DNA of 64,000 bases from Astrobacterium formosum (GTDB taxonomy: Bacteria > Pseudomonadota > Alphaproteobacteria > Rhizobiales > Xanthobacteraceae), in contig JAVDCA010000008.1 in assembly GCA_030848545.1 (NCBI GenBank), forward strand, positions 62,001 to 126,000. The letters run 5' to 3'. Below the pieces are notes generated by a model that was not told the origin of the DNA, made no database searches, and worked only from the letters and a program-made list of their open reading frames with translations. The translations under genes and the position numbers were made by a program. Numbering within the stretch: the stretch's first letter is position 1; each line of letters opens with the position of its first letter. Below, in pieces: positions 27,397 to 35,892 of the stretch.

Positions 27397-27507
27397 ATGC
27401 CCCAAGTCCGTGCGCCTACCCCGAATCCGTTCAATTTGGTTCGTGAGATCAAAGGACGCTGGACGCTTCGCTCGCTGACGACGCGGACTTACTTACTCGC
27501 GCAATAA
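27397..27507 (+). CDS. Small ORF, 36 residues, with RBS and terminator
   Basis: ATG 27397 is preceded by GGAG (27387-27390) at six bases, and the TAA at 27505-27507 is followed two bases later by a perfect hairpin (27510-27528). The product begins MPQVRAPTPNPFNLVREIKG and ends in TRTYLLAQ; it is basic, with no membrane segment. The frame is open upstream to 27316, but that part has no ribosome binding site. I do not know the family. The boxed-in layout of signal, ORF and hairpin is the reason to think it is expressed. Confidence 0.45.
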   Translation: MPQVRAPTPNPFNLVREIKGRWTLRSLTTRTYLLAQ

Positions 27508-27509
27508 TG

Positions 27510-27528
27510 CCACACGTCCGTCGTGTGG
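27510..27528 (+). terminator. Hairpin directly after the 36-residue ORF
   Basis: CCACACG (27510-27516) and CGTGTGG (27522-27528) form a perfect 7-base stem with a 5-base loop TCCGT, followed by TTCG. It lies two bases after the stop of the small ORF. Confidence 0.5.
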
Positions 27529-27707
27529 TTCGTCGGATCAGGACTGTGTCGCAGCATCACGGCCTTAAGTGCGTCCAGCCTCTTCGATCCGGGCATATTC
27601 CTGGCCATTCGTGAAGGCTCGTCGGTGTGTCCATCGAGCCCAACACGACGCGTCGCGAGATCGGCTTTTGTCGTCTCGGCGCGATACATCGCAACGGAGA
27701 TAGACCA

Positions 27708-27992
27708 TTGCAGGTTCTCGTCAGAGACAACAATGTCGAGCAAGCCTTGCGCGTGCTCAAGAAGCGCATGCAGCGCGAGGGCGTATTTCGCGAAATGAAG
27801 CGTCGGCGTTTCTACGAAAAGCCGTCCGACAAGGCGACCCGCGAGAAGGGTGAGGCGGTGCGGCGCGCCCGCAAGCTCGCGCGCAAGAAGGCGATCCGTG
27901 ACGGGCTCCTGCCGGCCCCGAAAAAGAAAGAAGAGACTCCGCGCGGTCGTCCCGGCGGGCGCCCGTCGCACGCACCCGCCGCGGTTGGATAA
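27708..27992 (+). CDS. rpsU: 30S ribosomal protein S21
   Basis: S21 is a small basic protein of the 30S subunit that aids initiation. The 94-residue product starts with the conserved [20 protein letters not shown] and contains [20 protein letters not shown], then a lysine/arginine-rich helix; the C-terminal tail ([17 protein letters not shown]) is longer than in E. coli but usual in Alphaproteobacteria. The start is an unusual TTG at 27708, with CGGAGA eight bases upstream and no in-frame ATG that fits. It is followed by a small gene and a sigma-70-type gene, recalling the rpsU-dnaG-rpoD operon without dnaG. Confidence 0.95.
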   Translation: MQVLVRDNNVEQALRVLKKRMQREGVFREMKRRRFYEKPSDKATREKGEAVRRARKLARKKAIRDGLLPAPKKKEETPRGRPGGRPSHAPAAVG

Positions 27993-28126
27993 ATCCAGGC
28001 GGTCGCAGACAACGGTGCCGGCACGATGCGGTGGCGAATCCGTTACGGCAACGCGTCCGATCGGGGCGCATTCGGGCATCATGCCGGACACCAACATGTC
28101 GGGTACGGTCGCAGCAGGGAGCATCC

Positions 28127-28330
28127 ATGAGCGAGAAATTGAGCGAAAAATTCCGGGCCGGCCAAGTGGTTCGCCTTTGCCGCAGCCCCTATCGAGTGAC
28201 CAGTTCGGGTGACTACACGATCGTGCGCTCGCTGCCGAGCGAGGACGGTGGAGAAGTCGCATATCGCGTCAAAGGCCTGCTCGAACCGTACGAGAGGGTG
28301 GTCAGGCACAGTGAAATCGAAAGGGCCTAG
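28127..28330 (+). CDS. Small hypothetical protein, 67 residues
   Basis: The product is compact and hydrophilic: MSEKLSEKFRAGQVVRLCRS, then PYRVTSSGDYTIVRSLPSED and VAYRVKGLLEPYERVVRHSE. The strand-rich pattern resembles small SH3-like domains that are common in Alphaproteobacteria, but no function is known to me. AGCAGGGA precedes ATG 28127. It lies 134 bases after rpsU and is followed by a GC-rich dyad (28332-28359) before the sigma factor gene. Confidence 0.65.
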   Translation: MSEKLSEKFRAGQVVRLCRSPYRVTSSGDYTIVRSLPSEDGGEVAYRVKGLLEPYERVVRHSEIERA

Positions 28331-28579
28331 ATCCGCGGGCGGAACATTATCGATCCGCCAGTTGCCGCAACGGTGCCGATGGCCATCGACGGAGCGCCTC
28401 GTATTCCTCGACAGGGAAGCAAAATTGGCGCACTGCTGTGTGCTCTCGAACCGACCCCTGGCGAGAGCGGGCGTTCGGTCCGGCATGACGATCGGGGTGA
28501 AGACGAGTGTCCGGCCGTGGCGACTGATGACAATGTCAGGCCCGAACGTAACGCGGTCCCGCGCCGCACGCGGCGTGTG
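28331..28579. other. Leader region before the sigma factor gene, with dyads
   Basis: This stretch holds an inverted repeat GGCGGA/TCCGCC (28338-28343, 28354-28359) with a 10-base loop, overlapping a second dyad TCCGCGGGCGGA (28332-28343). It may terminate the small gene upstream. The rpoD frame is open through this region back to 28373, but its codon choice there is unlike the rest of the gene, so I treat it as untranslated. Confidence 0.4.
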
Positions 28580-30676
28580 ATGCCCGCCCCATCCAGGACA
28601 ACGGTGCCCTTGGGAAATGTTCGAAACCGAGAGCCTGATCATGACGAGGACGCACCGGAAGACGCGTCCGCGCAGTCCGTTCGCGACAGGCCGGTGCTGG
28701 ACCTCGCCGGCGCTTCGCTTCGCAAGTTGATCGAAGCCGCCAAGGTGCGTGGCTACGTCACCCACGAGGCCTTGAACGCGGAGCTGCCTTCGGGCGAAGT
28801 CTCTTCCGACCTGATCGAGGACATCAGCGCCAAGCTCGACGAGATGGGTGTCAAGGTCGTCGATACGGACGAAGCAGGGCAAGAACTCGAAGACGCCCAC
28901 GAGTCCGATACGGCGGACGACCACAACGGGGACAACGAGGACGAAAACGAGGGCGAACTGGTCGCCGCCGGCGACAAGCCGGTCGCCGTACCCAAAAAGT
29001 CTTTGCCTGACGAGCGTTCTGACGATCCCGTGCGCATGTATCTGCGCGAGATGGCGTCGGTCGAGCTTCTCTCCCGCGCGGGCGAGACCGCGATCGCCAA
29101 GCGCATCGAGGCCGGCCGGGAGGCGATGATCGCCGCCCTGTGCGAAAGTCCGCTGACGTTTCAGGCGATCATCATCTGGCGTGACGAACTCAACAGCGGC
29201 AAGGTTCTCCTGCGCGACATCATCGATCTCGGCGCGACCCAGGCAGGGCCCGAGGTCAAGGACATGTCCGCCGATCGGGAGATCGCCGGCACCGTGCCGG
29301 CGCCACCCCTGCAAACGGGTTCACCCGCCGGCACCGAACCCGACACGGGGGAACAGGCTGAGCTCGCCGCGGTCGCGGACGGTATCGACGAAGACGACGA
29401 ACAGGAATTGATGTCGATTGCGGCGATCGAAGCCGAATTGAAGCCCCGCGTGCTCGAATCTTTCGATACCGTCGCGGGCACCTACAAGAAGCTGCGTCGC
29501 CTTCAAGACATCAATGTGGATAGCAAGCTCGCCAACTCGTCACTGACGCCGGCGCAGGATCGCAAGTACAGGTATCTCAAGCAGAAGCTGATCGCCGAGG
29601 TGAAGTCGCTGCGCCTCGACGAACGGCGTATCCGCGCCCTGGTCGAGCAGCTCTACGACGTCAACAAGCGCCTGATGGGTCTCGAGGGCCGGCTGATGCG
29701 GCTCGCCGAAAGCCGCGGTGTCGGGCGGGAAGACTTCCTCAAGCGCTATCTCGGCTTCGAACTGGATCCGCGCTGGCTCAACGGCATTTCCAAGCTCACC
29801 GCCCGGGGCTGGAGGGAGTTCGCCGCCGAAGACAAGGACCGCATCAAGGAACTGCGCGGCGAAATCCAGGGCCTGGCGAGCGAGACCGGCCTGGAGACGA
29901 AGGAGCTTCGCCGCATCGTCCAGATGGTGCAGAAGGGCGATCGCGAAGGCCGCCAGGCCAAGAGGGAGTTGGTCGAGGCCAACCTGCGCCTGGTTTTGTG
30001 GATCGCCAAGAAATACCGGAACCGCGGCCTCCAGTTTCTCGACCTGATCCAGGAAGGCAATATCGGCCTGATGAAGGCGGTCGAGAAATTCGAGTATCGC
30101 CGCGGCTACAAGTTCTCGACCTACGCCACATGGTGGATCCGGCAGGCGATCACCCGTTGCATTGCCGATCAATCGCACACGATTCGCATTCCGGTTCACA
30201 TGATCGAGGCGATCAACAAGGTCGTGCGGACCTCGCGGCAGATGCTGCACGAGACCGGTCGTGATCCGACGCCGGAGGAACTCGCGGCCAGAATGGGCCT
30301 CTCGCTGGAGAATGTGCGCAAGATCCTCAGGACCGTCCGCGAACCGGTCAGCCTCGAAACGCCGCTCGGCGACGAGGACGGATCTCGGCTCGGCGATCTC
30401 ATCGAGGACAAGGAGACGGAGCTGCCGCTGGACGCCGCAATCCAGTCGAACCTGCGCGAGACGACGACGCGCGTGCTCGCGTCGCTGTCGGCGCGCGAGG
30501 AGCGGGTGTTGCGCATGCGGTTCGGGATCGGCACCAACTCGGACCACACCCTCGAGGAGGTCGGGCTGCAGTTCTCGGTGACCCGGGAGCGCATCCGGCA
30601 GATCGAGGCGAAGGCGCTGCGCAAGCTCAAGCATCCGAGCCGTTCGCGGATCCTCAGGACCTTTCTCGACACCTGA
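28580..30676 (+). CDS. rpoD: RNA polymerase sigma factor, RpoD family (possible second RpoD)
   Basis: The product (698 residues from ATG 28580) is a group 1-like sigma-70. Region 1.1 is [20 protein letters not shown], region 1.2 [20 protein letters not shown], then the long non-conserved spacer, region 2 ([40 protein letters not shown]), region 3 ([20 protein letters not shown]) and region 4 ([37 protein letters not shown]). The usual Alphaproteobacterial wording in region 2.1 is LVISIAKKYTNRG; here it is [13 protein letters not shown], and there are other small departures, suggesting a paralogue. The start is uncertain: the frame is open to 28373. dnaG is not adjacent. Confidence 0.93.
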   Translation: MPAPSRTTVPLGNVRNREPDHDEDAPEDASAQSVRDRPVLDLAGASLRKLIEAAKVRGYVTHEALNAELPSGEVSSDLIEDISAKLDEMGVKVVDTDEAGQELEDAHESDTADDHNGDNEDENEGELVAAGDKPVAVPKKSLPDERSDDPVRMYLREMASVELLSRAGETAIAKRIEAGREAMIAALCESPLTFQAIIIWRDELNSGKVLLRDIIDLGATQAGPEVKDMSADREIAGTVPAPPLQTGSPAGTEPDTGEQAELAAVADGIDEDDEQELMSIAAIEAELKPRVLESFDTVAGTYKKLRRLQDINVDSKLANSSLTPAQDRKYRYLKQKLIAEVKSLRLDERRIRALVEQLYDVNKRLMGLEGRLMRLAESRGVGREDFLKRYLGFELDPRWLNGISKLTARGWREFAAEDKDRIKELRGEIQGLASETGLETKELRRIVQMVQKGDREGRQAKRELVEANLRLVLWIAKKYRNRGLQFLDLIQEGNIGLMKAVEKFEYRRGYKFSTYATWWIRQAITRCIADQSHTIRIPVHMIEAINKVVRTSRQMLHETGRDPTPEELAARMGLSLENVRKILRTVREPVSLETPLGDEDGSRLGDLIEDKETELPLDAAIQSNLRETTTRVLASLSAREERVLRMRFGIGTNSDHTLEEVGLQFSVTRERIRQIEAKALRKLKHPSRSRILRTFLDT

Positions 30677-30694
30677 TCGGTTCGCCTGCCGATC
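30675..30694. terminator. Short hairpin between convergent sigma and regulator genes
   Basis: GATCGG (30675-30680) and CCGATC (30689-30694) flank an 8-base loop, between the stops of the sigma factor gene and the FadR-type gene. A 6-base stem is weak evidence. Confidence 0.3.
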
Positions 30695-30699
30695 CGCCG

Positions 30700-31389
30700 C
30701 TAACCGACGAACAGGTTGTCGCCGGTGAAGCCGAGTACCCGTTCCATGGCGGCTCGGGCTTCGTCGGGGCGACGGGCCTGAATGGCCGTGGCGACGGCGG
30801 CGTGATTTGGCAGATTTCCCACGAAGCCGCCCACCGACAGGTCGAAGACGACGCTCAGGATGGCGTCGATGGCGGGGCGGAAGTTGCATAAAACCGGATT
30901 GTGGGTCGCCTCGAGTATGGCCAGGTGAAATGCCTTGTCGGCGGCGATGGCCGCCGCGGCCTCGAAGCGGCCGATCTCCATGGCGGCGAACGCGTCGGCG
31001 ATGCGTTGCCAGTCTTCCGCCGTCGCTCGCTGGGCGGCAAGGGCGGCAGCAGCCGGCTCGATGATGGCGCGAGTCTCCTGCAGGGCGAACAGGAGGTCAC
31101 GGTCGAAACCGTCGACCGTGCGCAGCCACTCGAGTACGTCGCGATCGAGCAGAGTCCAGTCGCGCGCCGGCCGGACTATGGTGCCGTGACGGGGCCCGAC
31201 GGTAACCAGGCCCTTGGCGGCGAGCACTTTGATGGCCTCGCGCACGACGCTGCGGCCAACCCCGAAGCGAACCTCCAGGTCCCGTTCCGGCGGCAGCACC
31301 GTATTGGGCGCGACCTCGCCGCGGACGATGGTGGCGCCGAGGCTGGCAACCATCGAATCCACCTTTCGCGGCTTTGCGCCGGTGCGCAC
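30700..31389 (-). CDS. FadR-subfamily GntR transcriptional regulator
   Basis: The 229-residue protein has an N-terminal winged helix (SLGATIVRGEVAPNTVLPPE, RDLEVRFGVGRSVVREAIKV, LAAKGLVTVGPRHGTIVRP) and a C-terminal helical FCD ligand domain with the metal-site pattern DKAFHLAILEATHNPVL. FCD regulators usually bind small carboxylates. The start is GTG 31389 with GGAGAGG upstream; the frame extends further but without coding sense. It is co-directional with the RraA-like gene (133-base gap) and probably represses that gene and the divergent dehydratase-SDR operon. Candidate operators lie at 32363-32387 and 32448-32459. Confidence 0.9.
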   Translation of the reverse strand: MRTGAKPRKVDSMVASLGATIVRGEVAPNTVLPPERDLEVRFGVGRSVVREAIKVLAAKGLVTVGPRHGTIVRPARDWTLLDRDVLEWLRTVDGFDRDLLFALQETRAIIEPAAAALAAQRATAEDWQRIADAFAAMEIGRFEAAAAIAADKAFHLAILEATHNPVLCNFRPAIDAILSVVFDLSVGGFVGNLPNHAAVATAIQARRPDEARAAMERVLGFTGDNLFVG

Positions 31390-31522
31390 GTCAACCTCTC
31401 CGAATCCTGTCCCGCTGCCTGTAGGTACGCCTTGCGGCAGCGCCGTTGATACTGCGATCGGCCCCCATCGGCGAGCACCGCGGGGCGGCATTCACCGTCA
31501 AGCGGATGGCGGTCGCCAAACC

Positions 31523-32215
31523 CTACATGACGCCGAATGTCTTGAAGGCCTCGACGGTCGACATGCCGGCCTGCAGCGCCTTCAGGACCTGGTTCTCGGT
31601 CCGCGCCTTCTCGAAGGCCCCGGCGAAGGCCGGTTCGACTGCGGCCGCCGGTACCACCAGGACGCCGTCGCGGTCGCCGAAGACGACGTCACCGGTATTG
31701 ACGCGCACCCCGTCGATCTCGATCGGCACCCGCCAGTCGACCACCTTTCCGCGCGGTCCCTGGTCCTGGGCGTAGCTGCCCATGGAGGCGACCGGGAAGC
31801 CGAGGCGTTCGATTTCGTTCGTGTCGCGGTGATAGCCGTGCAGCACGGCGCCGGCGGCCCCGCATTTCATCGCCCGTGTCGACATCAGGCCGCCCCACAG
31901 GGCGTACCGAAGCGATGAACCCGTGCAGATGTAGATCTCGTTCGGGCGCAGATCGTCGAGGGCTTCGAACATGCGGCCGAACGGCTGCTGTGATACCTCG
32001 GCGCGTCCGCTGGTCTTCTCGGCGAAGAAGTCGGCTTCCAGGACGGTCATGGCCCGGCCGATGATCACCATGCCGGTCTGGATCGGCTTGATCTGGGCCG
32101 GCAGGAACTGGTGCTGGAGGCCGAGCCGGTCGAGGACGTCGCCGACCAGGGCGACGAACAGCTTCGATTTCGCCATGGCGAAAAGGTCGTCGTCGTCTTT
32201 CCAACAGTCAATCAT
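31523..32215 (-). CDS. RraA-like / HMG aldolase family protein
   Basis: The 230-residue protein belongs to the RraA/4-hydroxy-4-methyl-2-oxoglutarate aldolase fold, cytoplasmic class II aldolases acting on branched or sugar-derived keto acids. Visible parts are LFVALVGDVLDRLGLQHQFL at the start, IYICTGSSLRYALWGGLMST, and GAAGAVLHGYHRDTNEIERL, where the Arg-Asp pair (metal and substrate binding) is kept, then VNTGDVVFGDRDGVLVVP. ATG 32215 matches the usual N terminus of relatives. It is divergent from the dehydratase genes across a shared promoter region, so it may cleave the keto acid they form. Confidence 0.87.
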   Translation of the reverse strand: MIDCWKDDDDLFAMAKSKLFVALVGDVLDRLGLQHQFLPAQIKPIQTGMVIIGRAMTVLEADFFAEKTSGRAEVSQQPFGRMFEALDDLRPNEIYICTGSSLRYALWGGLMSTRAMKCGAAGAVLHGYHRDTNEIERLGFPVASMGSYAQDQGPRGKVVDWRVPIEIDGVRVNTGDVVFGDRDGVLVVPAAAVEPAFAGAFEKARTENQVLKALQAGMSTVEAFKTFGVM

Positions 32216-32362
32216 CAGTCGTCTCGCAGTGCGCGTTGTGGCGCATGGCATGCGGGCCATGACCTTCAATCAGTTGGCGACGTTTCCGGTGGCGCCCGTA
32301 TCTCCGTTCGATCGTGATCGAAGCAAGATGTTAGTGCCGGGCTGTTCCGCACGCAATGAATA

Positions 32363-32387
32363 ATCAGATGTTTAACATCAGATGTTT
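32363..32387. promoter_or_regulatory. 11-base direct repeat, candidate regulator site
   Basis: ATCAGATGTTT occurs at 32363-32373 and 32377-32387, a 14-base period. The first copy also forms the dyad ATGTTTAACAT (32368-32378). It sits in the divergent promoter region and is a likely binding site for the FadR-type regulator at 30700-31389. Confidence 0.5.
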
Positions 32388-32443
32388 CAGGCGTACATTC
32401 GATCGCGCCCTCCCGCCTGGACGGTTCTGCTTCGGGCTTGCCG

Positions 32444-32471
32444 TTGAACGTAATTACGTCCCGGATATCAA
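32444..32471 (+). promoter_or_regulatory. Promoter with palindromic operator in its spacer
   Basis: TTGAAC (32444-32449) and TATCAA (32466-32471) are 16 bases apart and point to the dehydratase operon. The spacer contains the 12-base perfect palindrome ACGTAATTACGT (32448-32459), and another palindrome GGATATATCC lies at 32472-32481. A repressor bound to the first would block the promoter. Confidence 0.45.
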
Positions 32472-32636
32472 GGATATATCCATGAGGTCGACCGCTCCGG
32501 CCACGCTCCGTCGCCAAGGTTCGAGACATCGATCAGCGCGTCCGGCGCAGCCTTCATTCGTATTGGTCCGGATGATTGGTCGCCGAGGCGCACCAAGCAA
32601 TACTCACCTTTGTGTCGACGAGACGGGCGTGCGGTG

Positions 32637-32963
32637 ATGATCCACGGGTTCAAGATTCATCCAGACGACAATGTCGCGACCTTGCTTGTGGACGCCGGGC
32701 CAGGGCCGGTCGTGGTCGGTGGACCAGCGGCGCCGGCGGATCTCACCCTCGCGGCCGCGATCGAACTCGGCCACAAGGTTGCGCTCGCCGACATCCCGGC
32801 CGGCGCCGCCATCGTCAAGTTCGGCGTCTCGATCGGTCTTGCCAGCCGCGACGTGCATCGCGGCGAATGGGTGCATCTGCACAACTGCCGCAGCCGCTTC
32901 GATGCCCGCTCGTCCACCCTCGATGTGCACACCGGCGCCACCACGGATACCCGCTATGAATGA
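32637..32963 (+). CDS. UxaA-family dehydratase, small (SAF domain) subunit
   Basis: The 108-residue product is one SAF domain, corresponding to the N-terminal part of altronate dehydratase UxaA or to the separate small subunit SuyA of sulfolactate sulfo-lyase. Visible are [60 protein letters not shown] and [11 protein letters not shown] 32637 is used; a GTG one codon earlier is possible. It overlaps the large-subunit gene by eight bases. The substrate is not readable from sequence; a sugar acid or hydroxy acid is likely. Confidence 0.88.
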   Translation: MIHGFKIHPDDNVATLLVDAGPGPVVVGGPAAPADLTLAAAIELGHKVALADIPAGAAIVKFGVSIGLASRDVHRGEWVHLHNCRSRFDARSSTLDVHTGATTDTRYE

Positions 32964-34176
32964 CCCGCTGGCGAGGACCTGGAGCGGATATCTGCGCGTC
33001 GATGGCCGCAAGGGCATCCGCAACATCGTACTAGTGATCTATACGGTGGAGTGCGCCCGGCACGTCGCCCACCTGATCGCCCAAGACGAGCCCGACACCC
33101 ATGTGATCGGCTTTCCGGGCTGCTACGACAACCAGTACGCCATCCGGCTCATGCTCGCGCTTGCCCGTCACCCCAACGTGGGCGCGGTGCTCTCGGTCGG
33201 CCTCGGCTGCGAATACACCCAACCGGGAAAGATTGCCGAGGTGGCCGAAGCAAGCGGGCGTCCCGCCGCCGCCTTCTACATCCAGGATGTCGGCGGCACG
33301 CGTGCCTCGGTCGCCAAGGGCAAGGAGATCGTCGCCGATCTGCGAGCCCGCATTACCCGCGACACGCCGCGCGTGCCGATGGGCTTCGCCGACTTGACCC
33401 TCGGCTGCGAGTGCGGCGGCTCCGACGCCACCAGCGGCCTGGTCGGCAATCCGTGCGTCGGCCGCCTGTTCGATCATCTCGTCGATCGCGGCGGCACGGC
33501 GATCGTCGAGGAGATCGTCGAGATGATCGGGCTGCGCGACCTGATCCTCGCCCGCGCCGCCGACGATCGCGCGAGCGGCGAACTCGCGGCCGCCTACGAC
33601 AAGGCCGTCGCCTATTGCCAGTCGGTGCGCCAGTATTCGGTCTCGCCGGGAAATTTCTCCGGCGGGCTGACGACCATCGAAGAGAAGAGCATGGGGGCGT
33701 TCGCCAAGAGCGGGGCGCGGCCCATCCAGGGCGTCATCCGGGTCGGCGAGCGGCCACCGCGACCGGGACTGTGGGTGCTCGACAGCGTGCCCGATCCGCA
33801 TTTCATGGGCTTCGGCTACACCAATCCCAACGACACCGAAGGCATCATGGACCTCATCGGCGCCGGCAGCCAGCTGGTCCTGTTCGTCACCGGCCGCGGC
33901 AGTGTCATCGGATCGCCGATCGCACCGCTCGTCAAGGTCACCGGCAACAGTCGCACCTATGGGCGCATGAGCGAGGACATGGATTTCGATGCCGGCCGTG
34001 TGCTCGCCGGCGAGATCACCCTCGATGACGCGGCGCTCGATCTCGCCGCCATGATCGCGGACGTGGCCGGCGGCCGGCCGAGCAAGCCGGAAGCGCTCGG
34101 CCATCGCGAATACTTCATCATGTACAAACACCAGGACACGCCGGCGCTGGCACAAGGATGCAGAACCAATGGATGA
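32956..34176 (+). CDS. UxaA-family dehydratase, large subunit
   Basis: The 406-residue protein matches the catalytic C-terminal part of altronate/galactarate dehydratases and SuyB. Motifs include the entry signature [17 protein letters not shown], the Cys-bearing [13 protein letters not shown] and [19 protein letters not shown], and [19 protein letters not shown] near the middle. These iron- or manganese-dependent enzymes remove water (or sulfite in SuyAB) from hydroxy acids. It overlaps both the small-subunit gene and the SDR gene by eight bases. Split subunits exclude the fused E. coli-type UxaA; either a split aldonate dehydratase or a SuyAB-like enzyme fits. Confidence 0.9.
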   Translation: MNDPLARTWSGYLRVDGRKGIRNIVLVIYTVECARHVAHLIAQDEPDTHVIGFPGCYDNQYAIRLMLALARHPNVGAVLSVGLGCEYTQPGKIAEVAEASGRPAAAFYIQDVGGTRASVAKGKEIVADLRARITRDTPRVPMGFADLTLGCECGGSDATSGLVGNPCVGRLFDHLVDRGGTAIVEEIVEMIGLRDLILARAADDRASGELAAAYDKAVAYCQSVRQYSVSPGNFSGGLTTIEEKSMGAFAKSGARPIQGVIRVGERPPRPGLWVLDSVPDPHFMGFGYTNPNDTEGIMDLIGAGSQLVLFVTGRGSVIGSPIAPLVKVTGNSRTYGRMSEDMDFDAGRVLAGEITLDDAALDLAAMIADVAGGRPSKPEALGHREYFIMYKHQDTPALAQGCRTNG

Positions 34177-34954
34177 CACGGCAGGTGATGGCACGGCGGG
34201 CAGGATGTTTCGTCTCGACGGCGAAGTGGCGCTGATCACCGGCGGAGGCAGCGGGCTCGGGCTCGCCATGGCGCAATGCATGGCGAAGGCCGGCGCCAAG
34301 GTCGTCATCGTCGGGCGTCGCGAAGAAGCACTGCGCGACGCCTGCGCCGGCATCGGTGCCAGCGCCGCCTACGAAGTCGCCGACATCACCCGTTTCGACG
34401 AAACCGAAAGCCTGGTGAAGCGGGTCGCTGGACATTGGGGACCGGTCACGATCCTCGTCAACAATGCCGGCGTGCATCTGAAGAAATTCGCGGTCGACAC
34501 GCCCGTCGAGGGATTTTCCGAGGTGCTCAACACCCATGTGCTGGCGGCGCACAATCTCACCCGCCATGTGCTGCCCGCCATGATCGCGGCCAAGCACGGC
34601 AACGTCTTGTTCATGGCGTCGATGACGTCGCTGATGGGCATGACGCAAGTTGTCGCCTATTCGGCGGCGAAGTCGGCCTATGTGGGCATGGTGCGCACCA
34701 TTTCGGCCGAGGTCGCCCAGCACGGCGTGCGCGTCAACGCCATCGCGCCCGGCTGGATCGAATCCGCGATGCTGCGCAAGGCACTCGCCGGTGACGCGCC
34801 GCGCACCAACAAGATCTTGGCGCGCACCCCCATGGGCAGATTTGGAGACCCCGAGGATATCGGCTGGGCGGCCGTCTATCTATGCTCGCCTGCCGCCAGA
34901 TTCGTCACCGGCGTGGTGCTGCCCGTCGACGGCGGCGCCAGTCCGAATTTCTAG
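34169..34954 (+). CDS. Short-chain dehydrogenase/reductase (SDR)
   Basis: The 261-residue protein is a classical SDR: cofactor loop [26 protein letters not shown], catalytic Ser in MASMTSLMG, and Tyr/Lys in [15 protein letters not shown], followed by [13 protein letters not shown] and [26 protein letters not shown] after the second strand, with Arg, suggests NADP(H), though this is weak. It overlaps the dehydratase gene by eight bases, so it probably oxidises the hydroxy acid before dehydration or reduces the product. An IS remnant begins about 75 bases after its stop. Confidence 0.92.
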   Translation: MDDTAGDGTAGRMFRLDGEVALITGGGSGLGLAMAQCMAKAGAKVVIVGRREEALRDACAGIGASAAYEVADITRFDETESLVKRVAGHWGPVTILVNNAGVHLKKFAVDTPVEGFSEVLNTHVLAAHNLTRHVLPAMIAAKHGNVLFMASMTSLMGMTQVVAYSAAKSAYVGMVRTISAEVAQHGVRVNAIAPGWIESAMLRKALAGDAPRTNKILARTPMGRFGDPEDIGWAAVYLCSPAARFVTGVVLPVDGGASPNF

Positions 34955-35072
34955 GGCATGATCGTCTTGTCTTGAAATCGGCGCTCGTCCCATCACCCCG
35001 CGGTGCTCGGCCCATGACAGGCGCAGCCTGCGTATACTTGGCTGCGGAGACACGCTGGCCCTCAAGACGAAG

Positions 35073-35336
35073 GTGGCGCTGGCCGCCATCAAGGGCGATC
35101 GCACACTGGCGCAGCTCGCCGGGCAGTTCGACGTCCATCCCAATCAGGTCACGACATGGAAGGCTCAGCTCGAAGGCGGTGCCGCCGACGTGTTCGGTCC
35201 CGGGGGCGGTAATGCCTCGATGGAGCCGGCGGTGGAGGTGAAGTCGTTGCACGCCAAGATCGGCGCACTGACTCTGGAGAATGATTTTTTAGAAAAAGCG
35301 CTCACCAAGGCGGGATTGCTGAGCGCAAAGCGATGA
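35073..35336 (+). pseudogene. IS3-family OrfA (helix-turn-helix), N terminus probably lost
   Basis: The frame reads VALAAIKGDRTLAQLAGQFD, VHPNQVTTWKAQLEGGAADV and, after a leucine-zipper-like stretch, LTLENDFLEKALTKAGLLSA. Upstream the frame stays open (LALKTKVALAA) but the usual start with a Tyr-Ser/Ala-Glu-Phe-Lys segment is not recognisable, so the 5' end is damaged. It overlaps orfB by four bases (ATGA). Confidence 0.75.
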
Positions 35337-35828
35337 TCGACCGCGAGCACGATCTTCCGATTACCCGGCAGGCGGTTGGCATCAGCCGTGGCAGCGTCTA
35401 CTACCTGGCGCGCGCGGTGCCGGAGAACGACCTCGCCATCATGCGCCGCCTCGACCGGCTGCATCTCGAGGTCCCATTCGCCGGCGCGCGGATGTTGCGG
35501 GCGCTGCTGGCCGCCGAGGGGTGCAAGATCGGCCGCCGGCATGTGAAGACGCTGATGAAGCCGATGGGGATAGAGGCGCTTTATCGCCGTCCGCGCACCA
35601 CCAAGCCGGAGCCGGGCCACAAGATCTACCCGTATTTGATGCGCGGGATGGAGATCACGCGGCCGAGCCGGAGTCTGCTCCCGCGAGGGCGGGGGGATGG
35701 GCGATGGACATCACCCCCGCATTCGCGGTGGCAGGCTCCATATTCCGATGGCGCGCGGCTTCGACGATCTGGCGGTCGTGCTCGACTGGTTCAACCGCTG
35801 TGTATCGACCTCAACACGCAACGCTTGA
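35333..35828 (+). pseudogene. IS3-family transposase OrfB, frameshifted and truncated
   Basis: The first frame gives ISRGSVYYLARAVPENDLAI, PFAGARMLRALLAAEGCKIG and GIEALYRRPRTTKPEPGHKI, typical of IS3 OrfB. Around 35650-35700 the frame shifts (WAMDIT appears in another frame, the first DDE Asp region), and at about 35742 a third frame reads HIPMARGFDDLAVVLDWFNR before stopping. The catalytic core is therefore broken, and it cannot make an active transposase. Confidence 0.85.
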
Positions 35829-35843
35829 AGGGGTCGTTCGTCG

Positions 35844-35882
35844 CCGACCGGGGTGGACCGCTGGAGTCGAGGCCCCGGTCGG
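35844..35882 (-). terminator. Perfect 10-base hairpin after the Crp/Fnr gene
   Basis: CCGACCGGGG (35844-35853) and CCCCGGTCGG (35873-35882) flank a 19-base loop. The stem begins 10 bases past the stop of the minus-strand Crp/Fnr gene and may be its terminator; being next to the IS remnant, it could also be an old IS end. Confidence 0.5.
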
Positions 35883-35892
35883 AACTTTCGTT

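Larger units (their letters stand above)
32216..32636. other. Divergent promoter region of the sugar-acid cluster
   Basis: This 421-base gap lies between the RraA-like gene (minus) and the dehydratase operon (plus). It is clearly richer in A and T between 32355 and 32480 than its surroundings and contains the direct repeat and the promoter with a palindrome listed separately. No gene is recognised in it. Confidence 0.6.
35031..35828 (+). mobile_element. Decayed IS3-family insertion sequence
   Basis: The stretch contains an orfA with an N-terminal helix-turn-helix protein and an orfB with the first part of an IS3 transposase. The transposase frame breaks near 35650 and resumes in other frames until a stop at 35826-35828; the last third with the DDE Glu is missing. 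No terminal inverted repeats or target duplication could be made out. It lies between the SDR gene and the Crp/Fnr regulator, so it marks a junction between two functional blocks. Confidence 0.85.

Noticed and set aside
27489..28262. 257-codon minus-strand frame over the rpsU locus
   Set aside because: rpsU has unmistakable family sequence on the plus strand; the minus frame has no ribosome binding site or motif.
28337..28363. EcfG-type general stress promoter (GGAAC ... GTT) before the sigma gene
   Set aside because: The two motifs are only 15 bases apart, not the 16-17 plus C expected, and GGAAC is part of an inverted repeat.
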